Under the pieces are notes generated by a model, which saw nothing but the letters and a program-made list of their open reading frames with translations, ran no database searches and was not told the DNA's origin. From contig NZ_STFF01000001.1 in NCBI RefSeq assembly GCF_004834005.1, forward strand, positions 1,673,347-1,737,346: a stretch of 64,000 bases of DNA, in the 5' to 3' direction. The stretch is from Niastella caeni (GTDB lineage: Bacteria > Bacteroidota > Bacteroidia > Chitinophagales > Chitinophagaceae). Numbering within the stretch: the first letter of the stretch is position 1; each line of letters starts with the position of its first letter. Shown piece by piece: positions 55,065 to 63,632 of the stretch. A program made the position numbers and the translations under genes.

Positions 55065-55301
55065 ATGTGGCAGGAACAAGACAACAAACTATACCGGAAG
55101 TTTGAATTCAGGAACTTCTCCGAGGCATTCGCCTTTATGACCCGCGTTGCCCTGGAGGCTGAGAAAATGGACCACCATCCTTTATGGACCAACGTATGGA
55201 ACCAGGTAGAGGTATGGCTCAGTACGCACAGCGCCGGCGATGTGGTTACCGATAAAGACCGGCAACTGGCGAAAAAAATTGATGCGCTGGTTAAATCTTG
55301 A
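55065..55301 (+). CDS. 4a-hydroxytetrahydrobiopterin dehydratase
   Basis: Small DCoH/PhhB-type enzyme (78 aa) that dehydrates 4a-hydroxy-tetrahydropterin after aromatic amino-acid hydroxylation. The active-site His pair and following strand are seen in [20 protein letters not shown], then the second His in [13 protein letters not shown]. The length is slightly short for the family (usually 95-115), missing part of the N-terminus, although the catalytic core is complete. It is preceded directly by a heptamer repeat. No phenylalanine hydroxylase is nearby. Confidence 0.9.
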   Translation: MWQEQDNKLYRKFEFRNFSEAFAFMTRVALEAEKMDHHPLWTNVWNQVEVWLSTHSAGDVVTDKDRQLAKKIDALVKS

Positions 55302-55327
55302 GTGACGCGCCATTACATATTTATCGC

Positions 55328-55573
55328 TTATTTCGTTCTGAAATGCCTTATCAGCGCACCCAGCGACACCAAGGTCCACGTGCCTTCCAGTAATACAAAC
55401 GGCAGGTAATGGATAAGCCAGGAGGCCAGACAGGCCAATCCTGCCCCCACGATATTAAGCCCGATATACAACAAGCCGTCTTTTGAAAGTTTTCCCGCCA
55501 GGTTCATCAGGTAGGCCAGGAGTAAAATAAAAACTCCAATAAAACCTATCCAGTCATTAAAAGTTAAATGCAT
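55328..55573 (-). CDS. Small membrane protein, CBU_0592-like
   Basis: An 81-aa protein with three hydrophobic helices (IGFIGVFILLLAYLMNLAG, LLYIGLNIVGAGLACLAS, and LPFVLLEGTWTLVSLGALI). NIVGAGLACLASWLI and the Glu in LLEGTWTLVSL fit the CBU_0592-type membrane proteins, whose function is unknown. It reads towards the pterin dehydratase gene and is upstream-adjacent to the terminator of rho. Confidence 0.75.
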   Translation of the reverse strand: MHLTFNDWIGFIGVFILLLAYLMNLAGKLSKDGLLYIGLNIVGAGLACLASWLIHYLPFVLLEGTWTLVSLGALIRHFRTK

Positions 55574-55593
55574 AAAATAAAGGTAGAGACATT

Positions 55594-55628
55594 AAAAAAG
55601 CCATCCCGTTTTAGCGGGATGGCTTTTT
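55594..55628 (-). terminator. Rho-independent terminator of rho
   Basis: GCCATCCCG and CGGGATGGC form a perfect 9-bp stem with a 5-nt loop, extended by A-T pairs; on the minus strand six Ts follow. It lies 25 bp after the rho stop codon. Confidence 0.95.
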
Positions 55629-55652
55629 ATTATGATTAGAAGCAGTTGGCCT

Positions 55653-57344
55653 TCAGCCGTTCATGCTTGCTAAAAATTCGTAGTTGTCTTTCGTACCGCG
55701 CATACGTTTCAGCAATTCGTGCATAGCTTCTTCCGTATTCATATCTGTAAGATATACACGCAGCAGGTTCATACGTTGCAATACATCGCGTTCCAACAAC
55801 AGGTCATCGCGTCGGGTAGAAGAAGCTACCAGGTCAATAGCAGGGAATACGCGCTTGTTTGCCAACCGGCGATCGAGCTGCAATTCCATGTTACCGGTAC
55901 CTTTAAACTCTTCAAAGATCACCTCGTCCATCTTTGAACCGGTATCGATCAATGCTGTTGCCAATATAGTTAGTGAGCCGCCGTTTTCAATTTTACGGGC
56001 AGCACCAAAGAATTGTTTGGGTTTCTGCATGGCGTTCGCTTCCACACCACCCGATAATACTTTACCGGAAGCAGGCGCTACGGTATTGTGCGCACGGGCC
56101 AAACGGGTAATTGAGTCTAACAGGATCACTACATCATGACCGCACTCTACCAAACGTTTTGCTTTTTGCAACGCAATAGTGCTCACTTTTACGTGCTTTT
56201 CAGCGGGTTCATCGAATGTAGAGGCAATTACTTCCGCACGTACACTGCGTTCCATATCGGTAACCTCCTCAGGGCGCTCATCAACAAGCACTACCATCAG
56301 GTAACATTCGGGGTGATTGGCAGCAATGGCATTGGCCACTTCTTTCAACAACACCGTTTTACCTGTTTTAGGTTGCGCCACGATCAATCCGCGTTGTCCC
56401 TTACCAATGGGTGTAAATAAGTCCATGATACGGGTGCTATATTGATTGGGAGCGGTAAACAGGTTTAACTTTTCGAATGGGAACAATGGAGTGAGATAAT
56501 CGAAAGGAACCCGGTCGCGAACATCTTCAGGTTGTTTACCATTGATGGTTTCTACTTTCAACAACGCAAAGTATTTCTCACCTTCTTTTGGCGGACGAAC
56601 AGCACCAAAAATGGTGTCGCCGGTTTTTAAGCCAAATAATTTTATCTGTGAAGGGGAAACATAGATATCATCTGGAGAAGAGAGGTAGTTATAATCTGAA
56701 GAGCGTAAGAAGCCATATCCGTCGGGCATCATTTCCAACACACCTTCTGCCATAATAACGCCGTCAAACTCTATATTAAAGGCAGATTCGCGACGATGAG
56801 GATATGATTTTTGTTGCTGTTCTACTGAAGGTTGTGGCTCTGCTATTCGTTCGTGGTCCTGGTGAGCAATGATTGTGTGAGGCCCTTCTTCTTCGTCATC
56901 CTCATCATGTTCCTGGATCTCTGGCATTTCATCTTCATCGCTATCATCGTTCATCACAGGTAATATGGGCGTGGTTTCGTCCTCTTCTTCTTCTTCGGGC
57001 TCTGGTTTTTTACGTCCTTTCTTCACCGGCGGAGCAGGCTTTTCAATCACTTTCTTTTTAGGAGCTTCTTTCTTCAGTTCTTTACGCACTGGTTTCTCAT
57101 CACCACTTACTACATCAGCTTCTTCTGTAGCGTTAGCAGTAGTAGTTTTTACCACTCGTTTACGTTTACCTTTTTCATCAGCAGCACCATTCTTTACTGC
57201 GCTGGCCATTACAGCCTGCTTATCGAGGATTTTATATACTAGTTCCTGTTTATCTAATTTTTTTGCGTTGGGTATTTTTAACTGTTCAGCAATATCTAAC
57301 AGTTCTGGAACGAGCATGTCGTTCAATTGCAAAATGTCATACAT
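55653..57344 (-). CDS. rho: Transcription termination factor Rho with long acidic/basic insertion
   Basis: Hexameric RNA helicase that ends transcription (563 aa; E. coli Rho has 419). Residues 1-45 form the Rho_N helix-extension-helix ([20 protein letters not shown]), residues about 55-185 are a charged, low-complexity insertion ([34 protein letters not shown]), then the RNA-binding cold-shock domain ([15 protein letters not shown]) and ATPase ([12 protein letters not shown]alker [27 protein letters not shown]alker B). Insertions here are usual in Bacteroidota, and a disordered one in Bacteroides Rho has been linked to condensate formation. Confidence 0.96.
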   Translation of the reverse strand: MYDILQLNDMLVPELLDIAEQLKIPNAKKLDKQELVYKILDKQAVMASAVKNGAADEKGKRKRVVKTTTANATEEADVVSGDEKPVRKELKKEAPKKKVIEKPAPPVKKGRKKPEPEEEEEDETTPILPVMNDDSDEDEMPEIQEHDEDDEEEGPHTIIAHQDHERIAEPQPSVEQQQKSYPHRRESAFNIEFDGVIMAEGVLEMMPDGYGFLRSSDYNYLSSPDDIYVSPSQIKLFGLKTGDTIFGAVRPPKEGEKYFALLKVETINGKQPEDVRDRVPFDYLTPLFPFEKLNLFTAPNQYSTRIMDLFTPIGKGQRGLIVAQPKTGKTVLLKEVANAIAANHPECYLMVVLVDERPEEVTDMERSVRAEVIASTFDEPAEKHVKVSTIALQKAKRLVECGHDVVILLDSITRLARAHNTVAPASGKVLSGGVEANAMQKPKQFFGAARKIENGGSLTILATALIDTGSKMDEVIFEEFKGTGNMELQLDRRLANKRVFPAIDLVASSTRRDDLLLERDVLQRMNLLRVYLTDMNTEEAMHELLKRMRGTKDNYEFLASMNG

Positions 57345-57508
57345 AAAATAACTTGTGAGTTAACACCTTAATCAGACGAGCAAACTTTGTTCGTTGAAAA
57401 ATCAGTTGAAAAATTGAAATGAGTTTATATGCGTGGAAAAGAATAACTGATGAGCTTTGTGAGTATCGGGTATGACTTATCAGCCCTATTCCAAACACAA
57501 TAATACGC

Positions 57509-57516
57509 CAAATTTA
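57509..57516 (-). promoter_or_regulatory. -7 box of rho, with a long leader
   Basis: TAAATTTG on the minus strand matches TAnnTTTG. It would begin transcription near 57503, giving a leader of about 160 nt before the rho ATG. rho is autoregulated through its leader in enteric bacteria, so a long leader is worth noting. Confidence 0.5.
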
Positions 57517-57890
57517 CAAAAAGCAAAAATTTTTGGGTTTGATCCCGCTTTTCTGTCACTTTTTTAACCCTGAGAACTTAAATCAGGGTAAATGGGCTAC
57601 TTTTTTCGGCCGGTCAATTCCTGCTATTTTTATGTCTCTGTCGCTGCGGCACCTTATTATGAAATGATCTACAAACAGACTTTATGAAGGATATGCAAAT
57701 TCAATTCCACCCTTATCAAATTGCAGCACAAATATTATAAAAAATTATTTACATAATGACTGATCTGTTGTATTTAACTGATATTTTTTAATAAAAACAG
57801 CTCCCGGCCTGCAGTTTAAGCATTATAATCAGCCAAATACTCACTGATAACCCGTTAAAGGATGTGTATAATTTATTATCCAGGATCAAT
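57517..57890. other. Gap without a gene between rho and comB
   Basis: AT-rich DNA with no supported ORF. No repeat or hairpin with a T-run was found here; a structured stretch follows at 57891. Confidence 0.5.
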
Positions 57891-57966
57891 AAAGGCCCTT
57901 CTACACACTATAAGGTATTACCCTTACCTGGTTAGTGGGTAAGTAGCGTGCGGGGCTTTATTTTCA
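57891..57966 (+). ncRNA. Candidate structured RNA
   Basis: Three nested stems: AAAGGCCC (57891-57898) with GGGGCTTT (57952-57959, one mismatch), CTAC (57901-57904) with GTAG (57943-57946), and TTACCC (57918-57923) with GGGTAA (57937-57942). The outer stem is followed by ATTTTC. No known RNA family was recognised, and the nesting could be chance. Confidence 0.3.
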
Positions 57967-58129
57967 ATCACTCCCAGTCTTACAGGCTGATCTTTATTGC
58001 CTTTCCTGACAGCCATTAACTACCAGCCATAGCCCTAACTAAGAGGGTTAACCTAAAGCCTGCCCTATCAACAGGTATATACAGCCGTATTATATTTTAT
58101 CAGGATAGAACGAACCAACATGGAGTTGC

Positions 58130-58166
58130 TGCAAAAAGAAATCCCTGTGCAAATAACGCACAGGGA
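58130..58166 (-). terminator. Rho-independent terminator of comB
   Basis: TCCCTGTGC (58142-58150) and GCACAGGGA (58158-58166) form a 9-bp stem with a 7-nt loop; read on the minus strand TTTCTTTTT follows. It lies about 60 bp after the comB stop. Confidence 0.92.
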
Positions 58167-58228
58167 ATTGAAATTGTTTATTAAAGGATTCCTAAAATAT
58201 TGTTTTTGTGGCCGAGCTATTGCATGGC

Positions 58229-58972
58229 TTAGCGCTTCTCATCATGGATCACTAACTTGCCTTCTTCATAAAAAGGCAGCACATTGGCTATATCTGGCGT
58301 TAGGCAATACCTGATATCTTTCTCCAAACCAAAATTGGTAAGCCGTTGATAGTGGGTCGCATTCTTTTCTTTAATAAACCCGTACATGTCGCTTTTGGCA
58401 TTCCGGTACAAGGTTTCGGCAATTCCTGAACTATCGCAATTGATATTAAAATGTTCTTTTACCCGGTTAATAACAGCGCCTGCAAATAACATATCTTCCA
58501 TATTCACTCTGTCTTTCCAGGCGGCACAACCCAACAATACAGGTTGTTGCTGTTGTATTAGATAGTCGCACACGGCCGACAGATTGGGGAATGAACCGGT
58601 AATGATGTGCCCTGCTCCCCGATCCAATGCCATATGTAATAATTTTGTACCATTGGTGGTGGTTAACACCAGTGTTTTACCACCAATAAACTCTTTTGGA
58701 TATTCAAAGGGAGAGTTGCCGTATTCCAATCCCTCCGCTACTTTGCCATCACGTTCACCGGCAGTGATCGCTTCTATCTTTTTTCCCAGTTCAATACATT
58801 TAGCAACACTGTCAACCGGTATAATGCATTTAGCCCCATTGTGCAAGGCGGTAGCAATGGTAGATGTGGCACGGAACACATCGATGATCACTACAATGGT
58901 ATTATTAATATCGTATAAATCAAGTAACGCGGGAGACGGGGATGTGTAGAGAGTCGGTTTGCTGTTTGACAT
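58229..58972 (-). CDS. comB: 2-phosphosulfolactate phosphatase family protein
   Basis: ComB-type phosphatase (247 aa). In coenzyme M synthesis it converts 2-phosphosulfolactate to sulfolactate. Family parts are clear: VVIIDVFRATSTIATAL (Asp of the active site), PVDSVAKCIELGKK, AGERDGKVAEGLEYGNSP and LVLTTTNGTKLLH. No ComA, ComC or other sulfonate genes are near, and Bacteroidota do not make coenzyme M, so its true substrate here is unclear; it may act on another phospho-2-hydroxyacid or feed sulfonate metabolism. A good promoter lies 16 bp upstream. Confidence 0.88.
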   Translation of the reverse strand: MSNSKPTLYTSPSPALLDLYDINNTIVVIIDVFRATSTIATALHNGAKCIIPVDSVAKCIELGKKIEAITAGERDGKVAEGLEYGNSPFEYPKEFIGGKTLVLTTTNGTKLLHMALDRGAGHIITGSFPNLSAVCDYLIQQQQPVLLGCAAWKDRVNMEDMLFAGAVINRVKEHFNINCDSSGIAETLYRNAKSDMYGFIKEKNATHYQRLTNFGLEKDIRYCLTPDIANVLPFYEEGKLVIHDEKR

Positions 58973-58987
58973 AATTCAAATAAACCG

Positions 58988-59019
58988 CAAAAGTAATTAA
59001 ATCAATTGGCAATTGACAA
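58988..59019 (-). promoter_or_regulatory. Promoter of comB
   Basis: On the minus strand TTG (59019-59017), 21 bp, then TACTTTTG (58995-58988). Transcription would begin near 58981, leaving a leader of about 9 nt. The -33 side is within the word-like repeat that follows. Confidence 0.6.
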
Positions 59020-59131
59020 TCGACAATGGGCAAATCCTCGCTTACTTATTGCCTGTTGCCTTAAACGCGGGCCTCGACAAGGACGGGAATTCGAAGAGGT
59101 GGATATTGCATATTGTCTATTGGCTCTATTG
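59003..59131. repeat. Word-like repeat between comB and the SRPBCC gene
   Basis: Variants of CAATTGGCAATTGACAATCG and GACAATGGGCAAAT at the left, inverse-type words TTGCCTGTTGCC and TATTGTCTATTGG, CTAATTGTCTAA at the right. The 8-mer GGCAATTG also occurs in the PurN linker at 11531-11538. Confidence 0.6.
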
Positions 59132-59608
59132 CTAATTGTCTAATACATGCTGCCATTTATTACTTTCAGCATATTCCTTTATCAACAGGTTCCGCTGTTC
59201 CAACAATTTTTCCATGTAGTTCGACAGATAGAGGCCGCTGAAAAATTTACCCAATCCGCCAAAGGGCGCTTCGAATGAGAAGATGTCTATCATCAGCGTG
59301 CCATTTTCAATGGCCTTGAAGTGGTGTTCGTGCTTCATGCTTTTGAAATCGCCTTTCTTCATTTCATTGGTAAATGAGAAAGGCCGTTCCATAGCAGTTA
59401 TTTGCACTTGTAGTACCCTGGTTCTCATCAGGTGTTTGGCTTTCCAGGTTACCGTTTCATTCAGGTTAATTAATCCTATAGTAGTGCCTGCAACGGCTTG
59501 TTCGCGGTAATTGGCCATTGATTTTTTATGCAATTCAATGCTACGGCTTAAATCAAAAACCCTTTCAATAGGCGCGGCAATAAAGGTTGTTAAATGAATG
59601 GTTGGCAT
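59132..59608 (-). CDS. SRPBCC (START-like) family protein
   Basis: A 158-aa protein with the helix-grip fold of SRPBCC proteins: opening strand IHLTTFIAAPIERVFDLSRS, central strands TVTWKAKHL and RVLQVQITAMERPFSFTNEM, and the long C-terminal helix (LYLSNYMEKLLEQRNLLIKEY). Such proteins bind hydrophobic ligands in a central cavity. Homologues in this group are sometimes listed as cell-division-associated, but function is unknown. No signal peptide. It is downstream of the gcvT terminator region. Confidence 0.83.
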   Translation of the reverse strand: MPTIHLTTFIAAPIERVFDLSRSIELHKKSMANYREQAVAGTTIGLINLNETVTWKAKHLMRTRVLQVQITAMERPFSFTNEMKKGDFKSMKHEHHFKAIENGTLMIDIFSFEAPFGGLGKFFSGLYLSNYMEKLLEQRNLLIKEYAESNKWQHVLDN

Positions 59609-59764
59609 ACGAGAATCATATTAAAAAACCGTCTCCCCCAAGCAGCAATAAGCAAGCCAAGTAAAGGTATAAGATACAAGTTTTTCAACGTACAGGGCAT
59701 AAGGCTCAAGACCCGAGGTTCAGGAACAAAAGTAAAAGGCGCAAAGTACCAGAATCGGCATATA
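59609..59764. other. Gap with loosely repeated AAGG/CAAGG words
   Basis: No gene. Purine-rich DNA with near-copies of AAGTAAAGG, GGCATAAGGCTCAAG, CAAAAGTAAAAGGCGCAAAG, leading into the gcvT terminator, which uses similar words. A promoter for the SRPBCC gene was not recognised. Confidence 0.4.
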
Positions 59765-59838
59765 ACAAAAAAGGCACAAGCGCTTAATTTCGGGCATTGT
59801 CCACTAATTGTACGCCCGACATATAAGCCTTGTGCCTT
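59765..59838 (-). terminator. Long-stem terminator of gcvT
   Basis: AAGGCACAAG (59771-59780) and CTTGTGCCTT (59829-59838) form a perfect 10-bp stem; inside, TCGGGC (59790-59795) pairs with GCCCGA (59814-59819). Read on the minus strand the stem ends in TTTTTTG. It starts 23 bp after the gcvT stop. A further word TGTGCCTT lies outside the stem. Confidence 0.85.
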
Positions 59839-59860
59839 GATTCCTGTGCCTTATAGCTTA

Positions 59861-60946
59861 TTATACAAAAGGGAACTTCACCACCTTTGCTTTCAACAGC
59901 TTATCACGAACGCCAATATATATTTCAGTATCCAGGGTTGCATGGCTCAAATTTACATAGCCCATACCGATGGCTTTTTGTAAACTGGGTGCTTGCGTGC
60001 CCGAAGTAACAAAACCAATTTTGTTACCGGCTGCATCTTTTATCTCGTAGTGATGGCGGGGAATGCCTTTGTCAATCATTTCAAACCCAACCAGTTTACG
60101 GGTAACCCCGGCGGCTTTTTGTTTTTCCAGGATGGGGCGGGCGGTAAAGTCTTTTGCGAATTTGGTGATCCAGCCCAAACCGGCTTCCAATGGGGAAGTG
60201 GTATCGTCTATATCATTTCCATACAGGCAAAAACCCATTTCCAACCGCAAGGTATCGCGGGCGCCTAAACCTATTGGCTTTAATCCTTGCGGTGCGCCCA
60301 GGTTAAAAATGGCATCCCAGATAGTTGAAGCACTGCCATCTTTATCTTCAAAATAGATCTCCACGCCGCCGGCGCCGGTATAACCTGTGGCGCTGATCAG
60401 CACGTTATCGACCCCTGCGAATTTGCCCTTGGCAAACGTGTAATACTTTAAATTAAGAATATCTATATCCGTTAAGGCCTGCAGCATTTTAGTAGCGTTG
60501 GGGCCTTGTATAGCCAGCAGGCAGGTTTTGTCGGAAATGTTATGCATCTCAACATTTTTGGTGTTGAACTTCGAGATCCAGTTCCAGTCTTTTTCAATGT
60601 TCGAAGCATTTACTACCAGCATATACACCTTATTCTCTTCAATACAATAAACCAGCAGGTCGTCAACAATACCACCCTGTTCGTTGGGCAGGCAACTATA
60701 CTGGGCTTTGCCGGCTGTTAATTTGGAAGCGTCGTTGGAGGTAACCCGTTGAATAAGGTCCAGCGCATTTTCTCCTTTCAAAATAAACTCGCCCATATGG
60801 CTTACATCAAATACGCCGGCGTTGGTTCTAACCGCAGCATGTTCATCGTTTATGCCGCTATAAGAAATGGGCATATTATAGCCGGCAAACTCAGCCATCT
60901 TGGCGCCAAGGGCAATGTGTTTTTGTGTGAAAGGAGTGTTCTTCAT
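59861..60946 (-). CDS. gcvT: Glycine cleavage system aminomethyltransferase (T protein)
   Basis: T protein (361 aa) that moves the methylene group from the lipoyl-bound aminomethyl of H protein to tetrahydrofolate and releases ammonia. Family marks are [36 protein letters not shown], and [32 protein letters not shown] near the folate site. The start at 60946 ([10 protein letters not shown]) is taken: the upstream 33 codons are not conserved-looking and cross the -7 box at 60974-60981. The GcvH and GcvP genes are not in the window. Confidence 0.94.
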   Translation of the reverse strand: MKNTPFTQKHIALGAKMAEFAGYNMPISYSGINDEHAAVRTNAGVFDVSHMGEFILKGENALDLIQRVTSNDASKLTAGKAQYSCLPNEQGGIVDDLLVYCIEENKVYMLVVNASNIEKDWNWISKFNTKNVEMHNISDKTCLLAIQGPNATKMLQALTDIDILNLKYYTFAKGKFAGVDNVLISATGYTGAGGVEIYFEDKDGSASTIWDAIFNLGAPQGLKPIGLGARDTLRLEMGFCLYGNDIDDTTSPLEAGLGWITKFAKDFTARPILEKQKAAGVTRKLVGFEMIDKGIPRHHYEIKDAAGNKIGFVTSGTQAPSLQKAIGMGYVNLSHATLDTEIYIGVRDKLLKAKVVKFPFV

Positions 60947-60973
60947 ACAGTTTGTATAGTTTTTGTTAGGCCG

Positions 60974-60981
60974 CAAAAATA
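60974..60981 (-). promoter_or_regulatory. -7 box of gcvT
   Basis: TATTTTTG on the minus strand fits TAnnTTTG and predicts a start near 60967 and a leader of about 20 nt. Confidence 0.5.
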
Positions 60982-61012
60982 AGGGAATAAGGCAGAAAAC
61001 CGCTGCAAGCTG

Positions 61013-61240
61013 TACTATGCAAGCTACAACCGAATACAAATACAACCGAAAGTGGAAAGCTCAAAGCAGGAAGCAAATACAGCTACACACTATATTCAAC
61101 TTCAATATTGGAAATTGAACATTCGATATTCGTCTGATTTCTGTCTTCCCTTTCTCATTCCTCTGTTTCTCATTCTTAATTTTTCATTTCTTTGCCCTGA
61201 CTTCTACATTTGAAATTGGATATTCGATATTCAACATTGC
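61013..61240 (+). repeat. Dispersed intergenic repeat, direct copy
   Basis: 61013-61180 corresponds to 54990-54822 in reverse. Its right half (61081-61240) also has both modules of the 13-kb tandem array: CTTCAATATTGG with GAACATTCGATATTC, CCTTTCTCATTCCTCTG, and CTTCTACATTTGAAATTGG followed by ATATTCGATATTCAACATT. It thus links the inverted pair and the array into one family. Confidence 0.88.
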
Positions 61241-61248
61241 CTTCAATT

Positions 61249-61271
61249 AAAAAGGGCCCTCAAAAGGGCCC
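61249..61271 (-). terminator. Terminator downstream of the PspC gene
   Basis: GGGCCCT and AGGGCCC form a 7-bp stem with a 4-nt loop and, on the minus strand, are followed by five Ts. It lies 136 nt after the PspC stop. Confidence 0.8.
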
Positions 61272-61290
61272 CTGTTGTTCCAACTTCAAC

Positions 61291-61345
61291 CCCGCCTGCT
61301 TCCGACGTTCGGATAACAGAGCGGCGGGGGAGTTTTTATTGAATA
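61291..61345. ncRNA. Second hairpin upstream of the PspC terminator, possible small RNA
   Basis: CCCCGCC pairs with GGCGGGG, continued by GCT/AGC and TCC/GGA with small bulges; on the plus strand AGTTTTTATT follows, so it could be a plus-strand terminator as well. With the GGGCCC hairpin it makes a two-stem unit (61249-61345) that on the minus strand would be a short RNA ending at a terminator. No gene is on the plus strand here. Confidence 0.35.
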
Positions 61346-61406
61346 ATATTGATCAGGACATTAATTGCACTTACTTCATGGCTTGTATTTTTCTATCAAC
61401 ATTCAC

Positions 61407-63605
61407 CTAAACCGAAGTGGCTTTAGCGGGTGTGGAATCCTTTTTATTCTCCGGGCTTTGTTTGCGATAGCGGTAACCACCGGTAGAATCGCTATTTCTT
61501 TTTAGCCGGTCAGGCACCGCATCTTCCATCTGTTTCTTTTTTCTTATTTCTTTTTCAATCCGCTCTTTAACACTATCCTCAATTTCCTCCTCTTTATCAC
61601 GCTCTTTATATTCGCCTCTCTTCAATGCCTCCTGGTCGAGCCTTGAAATTTCCTTAGGACCATCGGGTGTCATAATGTATTCTCTACCCGATTCAACCCA
61701 ATAAGTACGTTCCCAGTTATCATCAATATCAATACCGCCACGGTGGTTATATCGTACATCAAACCAATCGTATCTTGAAACACTTCTGTCTAAATGAAAT
61801 CTTTTACCAACCGGAACCTGTAAGATCAACAGCACTTGCTGAGCCCGCCACCTTTCATTTTTACTGATAGAAAATCCTTTGGGCAGGTATACAATGCTAT
61901 CATTTTGTGAAACCGGAAAATTGATCTTCTCAGCGATATTCCGGGCAGTTACCGGGTCTTTACCTCTGCTGAACTTAACTTTAGTAATATGAAATTCGTT
62001 ATCGTTGCTTTTCACCACATCAACACGAACCGTATTGATCATAATTGAATCGAGGTTAGCGCCGAACAAAGGCCAATCGCCATCTTCCCAATCGAACCAG
62101 TCATTGCTGTAATAACGATAGTTAATGTTGTTGGTCGTAACATCCAGGGTCAATTTTCCATTGGTAGGTTGTGCCATGGAGAAATTCTCTTCTATAAAAT
62201 TCCTTGATTTAAAACTGCGGAATATTGAACCGGTCAGCAAAGCAGCGCTTACGATGCCAACAAACCATAAAGTACCGAATACATAACCGAGATAATGATT
62301 TTTAGAGCGAACGCCCATAATGCGGCGGATCAACCAGGTAATCAATGCTATAATGGGAACTCCCAGGAATAACAATACAACTAACCAGGCCAGTGAGTTT
62401 TGCCAGAACCCATCCAGCAAAAATTCTTTGAACGACATTACCGGTACACCGCCAAAAAGCAAACCCACCAATACACCGAATAAAACCAGTGCAATCATTC
62501 CAACTATAAACAGGAAGAAAGCTTTGAATAATACACCTATGATATGGGCAATACCGCTGCCGGCGCCACGTGCAGCCGTGGAGGCTTCTGATGTAAAGGT
62601 TTTAACCCGTTCGCTTTGACCGAACTGCCGTGCCTGGGTGCTGAACTGTTGAGCAGATTGCTTTACTTCATTACCCCAGTTCTGTGCTTTTGATCTGAAA
62701 CTCTCCAGGTCTTCTTTAACAGTATCACGAATAGAGTTCAGATCAACCCGCTCCCCCCGCATTTCGAGTTTTTCTGCTGCAGTAACGGCAATGGGTACCG
62801 CAATCCACAAAACAATGTATGTTACAAACAAGGTGCTGCCTAATGAACCGGTCACTATCCGCGGTCCGATCCAGAAATCAATATCACCCCAGAACCAGTT
62901 AAAAGGACCGGATAATAACGTGATGATAAATGGCAAAGCAAAGATCAGGCGAGGGACCCAAAGGCTGATATTGAAATAAGCGGCCAGGCCACCACAAACA
63001 CCTGCAATTACCTTATCATCGGAACTGCGGTATAATCTTTTAGTAATGTTTGACTGAATTGACTGCGAAGGAACAGCAACCCATAATATCAGGTAAACAA
63101 GTATGCCTGAACCGCCGGTGAAAAACAATAACACAAAAACAATGCGCATGATCACGGGGTCTATGTGAAAGTAGTTCGCCAATCCGCTACACACACCGGC
63201 AATGATTTTATCGTCGGCATTACGAACCAGTCGGCCGCGACCAGGGCCCGGGCTGTATGCGCCAGTGGCTGACTGCGACTGCTGCGAAGAACTTTGTTGC
63301 TGCTGACCGGTTCCCGTGGTGGTGCCGCCATTGGTGCCGGTTTCTGCTTCAAAATCTTCAGGGCGGCCCATGCTGGCCATTACAGCCTGCACATCTTCAT
63401 CGGTAATGCAGGTAGCGCCCTTTTTTAATCTTTCAGAAAACAATTCAGCAATACGGCTTTCGATATCATTAATGATTTCATCACGCCCCTCTTCATTCGC
63501 AAAATACCTTCGCAAACTTTCGATGTATTGCTTTAATATTTCGTAAGCAGTTTCCTCAATAGGAACTACCCTGCCCTGGAAATTTATATTGATTACCTTT
63601 TTCAT
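61407..63605 (-). CDS. Membrane protein with two PspC domains
   Basis: A 732-aa membrane protein. Residues 1-95 form a helical domain of the type found ahead of PspC in PadR-linked proteins (EILKQYIESLRRYFANEEGR). PspC domain 1 (about 122-180; KIIAGVCSGLANYFHIDP) and PspC domain 2 (about 188-275; KVIAGVCGGLAAYFNISL) are a clear duplication. Three further helices (about 355-480) follow, then a hydrophilic domain (about 480-650) and a charged tail. Membrane-stress sensing is the known theme for PspC. It follows a PadR gene by 27 bp, the usual Bacteroidota pairing. Confidence 0.9.
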   Translation of the reverse strand: MKKVININFQGRVVPIEETAYEILKQYIESLRRYFANEEGRDEIINDIESRIAELFSERLKKGATCITDEDVQAVMASMGRPEDFEAETGTNGGTTTGTGQQQQSSSQQSQSATGAYSPGPGRGRLVRNADDKIIAGVCSGLANYFHIDPVIMRIVFVLLFFTGGSGILVYLILWVAVPSQSIQSNITKRLYRSSDDKVIAGVCGGLAAYFNISLWVPRLIFALPFIITLLSGPFNWFWGDIDFWIGPRIVTGSLGSTLFVTYIVLWIAVPIAVTAAEKLEMRGERVDLNSIRDTVKEDLESFRSKAQNWGNEVKQSAQQFSTQARQFGQSERVKTFTSEASTAARGAGSGIAHIIGVLFKAFFLFIVGMIALVLFGVLVGLLFGGVPVMSFKEFLLDGFWQNSLAWLVVLLFLGVPIIALITWLIRRIMGVRSKNHYLGYVFGTLWFVGIVSAALLTGSIFRSFKSRNFIEENFSMAQPTNGKLTLDVTTNNINYRYYSNDWFDWEDGDWPLFGANLDSIMINTVRVDVVKSNDNEFHITKVKFSRGKDPVTARNIAEKINFPVSQNDSIVYLPKGFSISKNERWRAQQVLLILQVPVGKRFHLDRSVSRYDWFDVRYNHRGGIDIDDNWERTYWVESGREYIMTPDGPKEISRLDQEALKRGEYKERDKEEEIEDSVKERIEKEIRKKKQMEDAVPDRLKRNSDSTGGYRYRKQSPENKKDSTPAKATSV

Positions 63606-63632
63606 GGTGAATAGTGTTTGTTGGTTGAAGTT

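Noticed and set aside
57640..58110. A tRNA or known riboswitch in the large gap
   Set aside because: No cloverleaf with a GGTTCRA-type T-arm or known aptamer core was found by eye.
58120..58314. A 64-aa plus-strand ORF in the comB region
   Set aside because: Its start lies on the comB terminator hairpin and its end is antisense to comB.
60947..61045. N-terminal extension of GcvT
   Set aside because: It overlaps the promoter and repeat DNA; the family starts at the Met coded at 60946.
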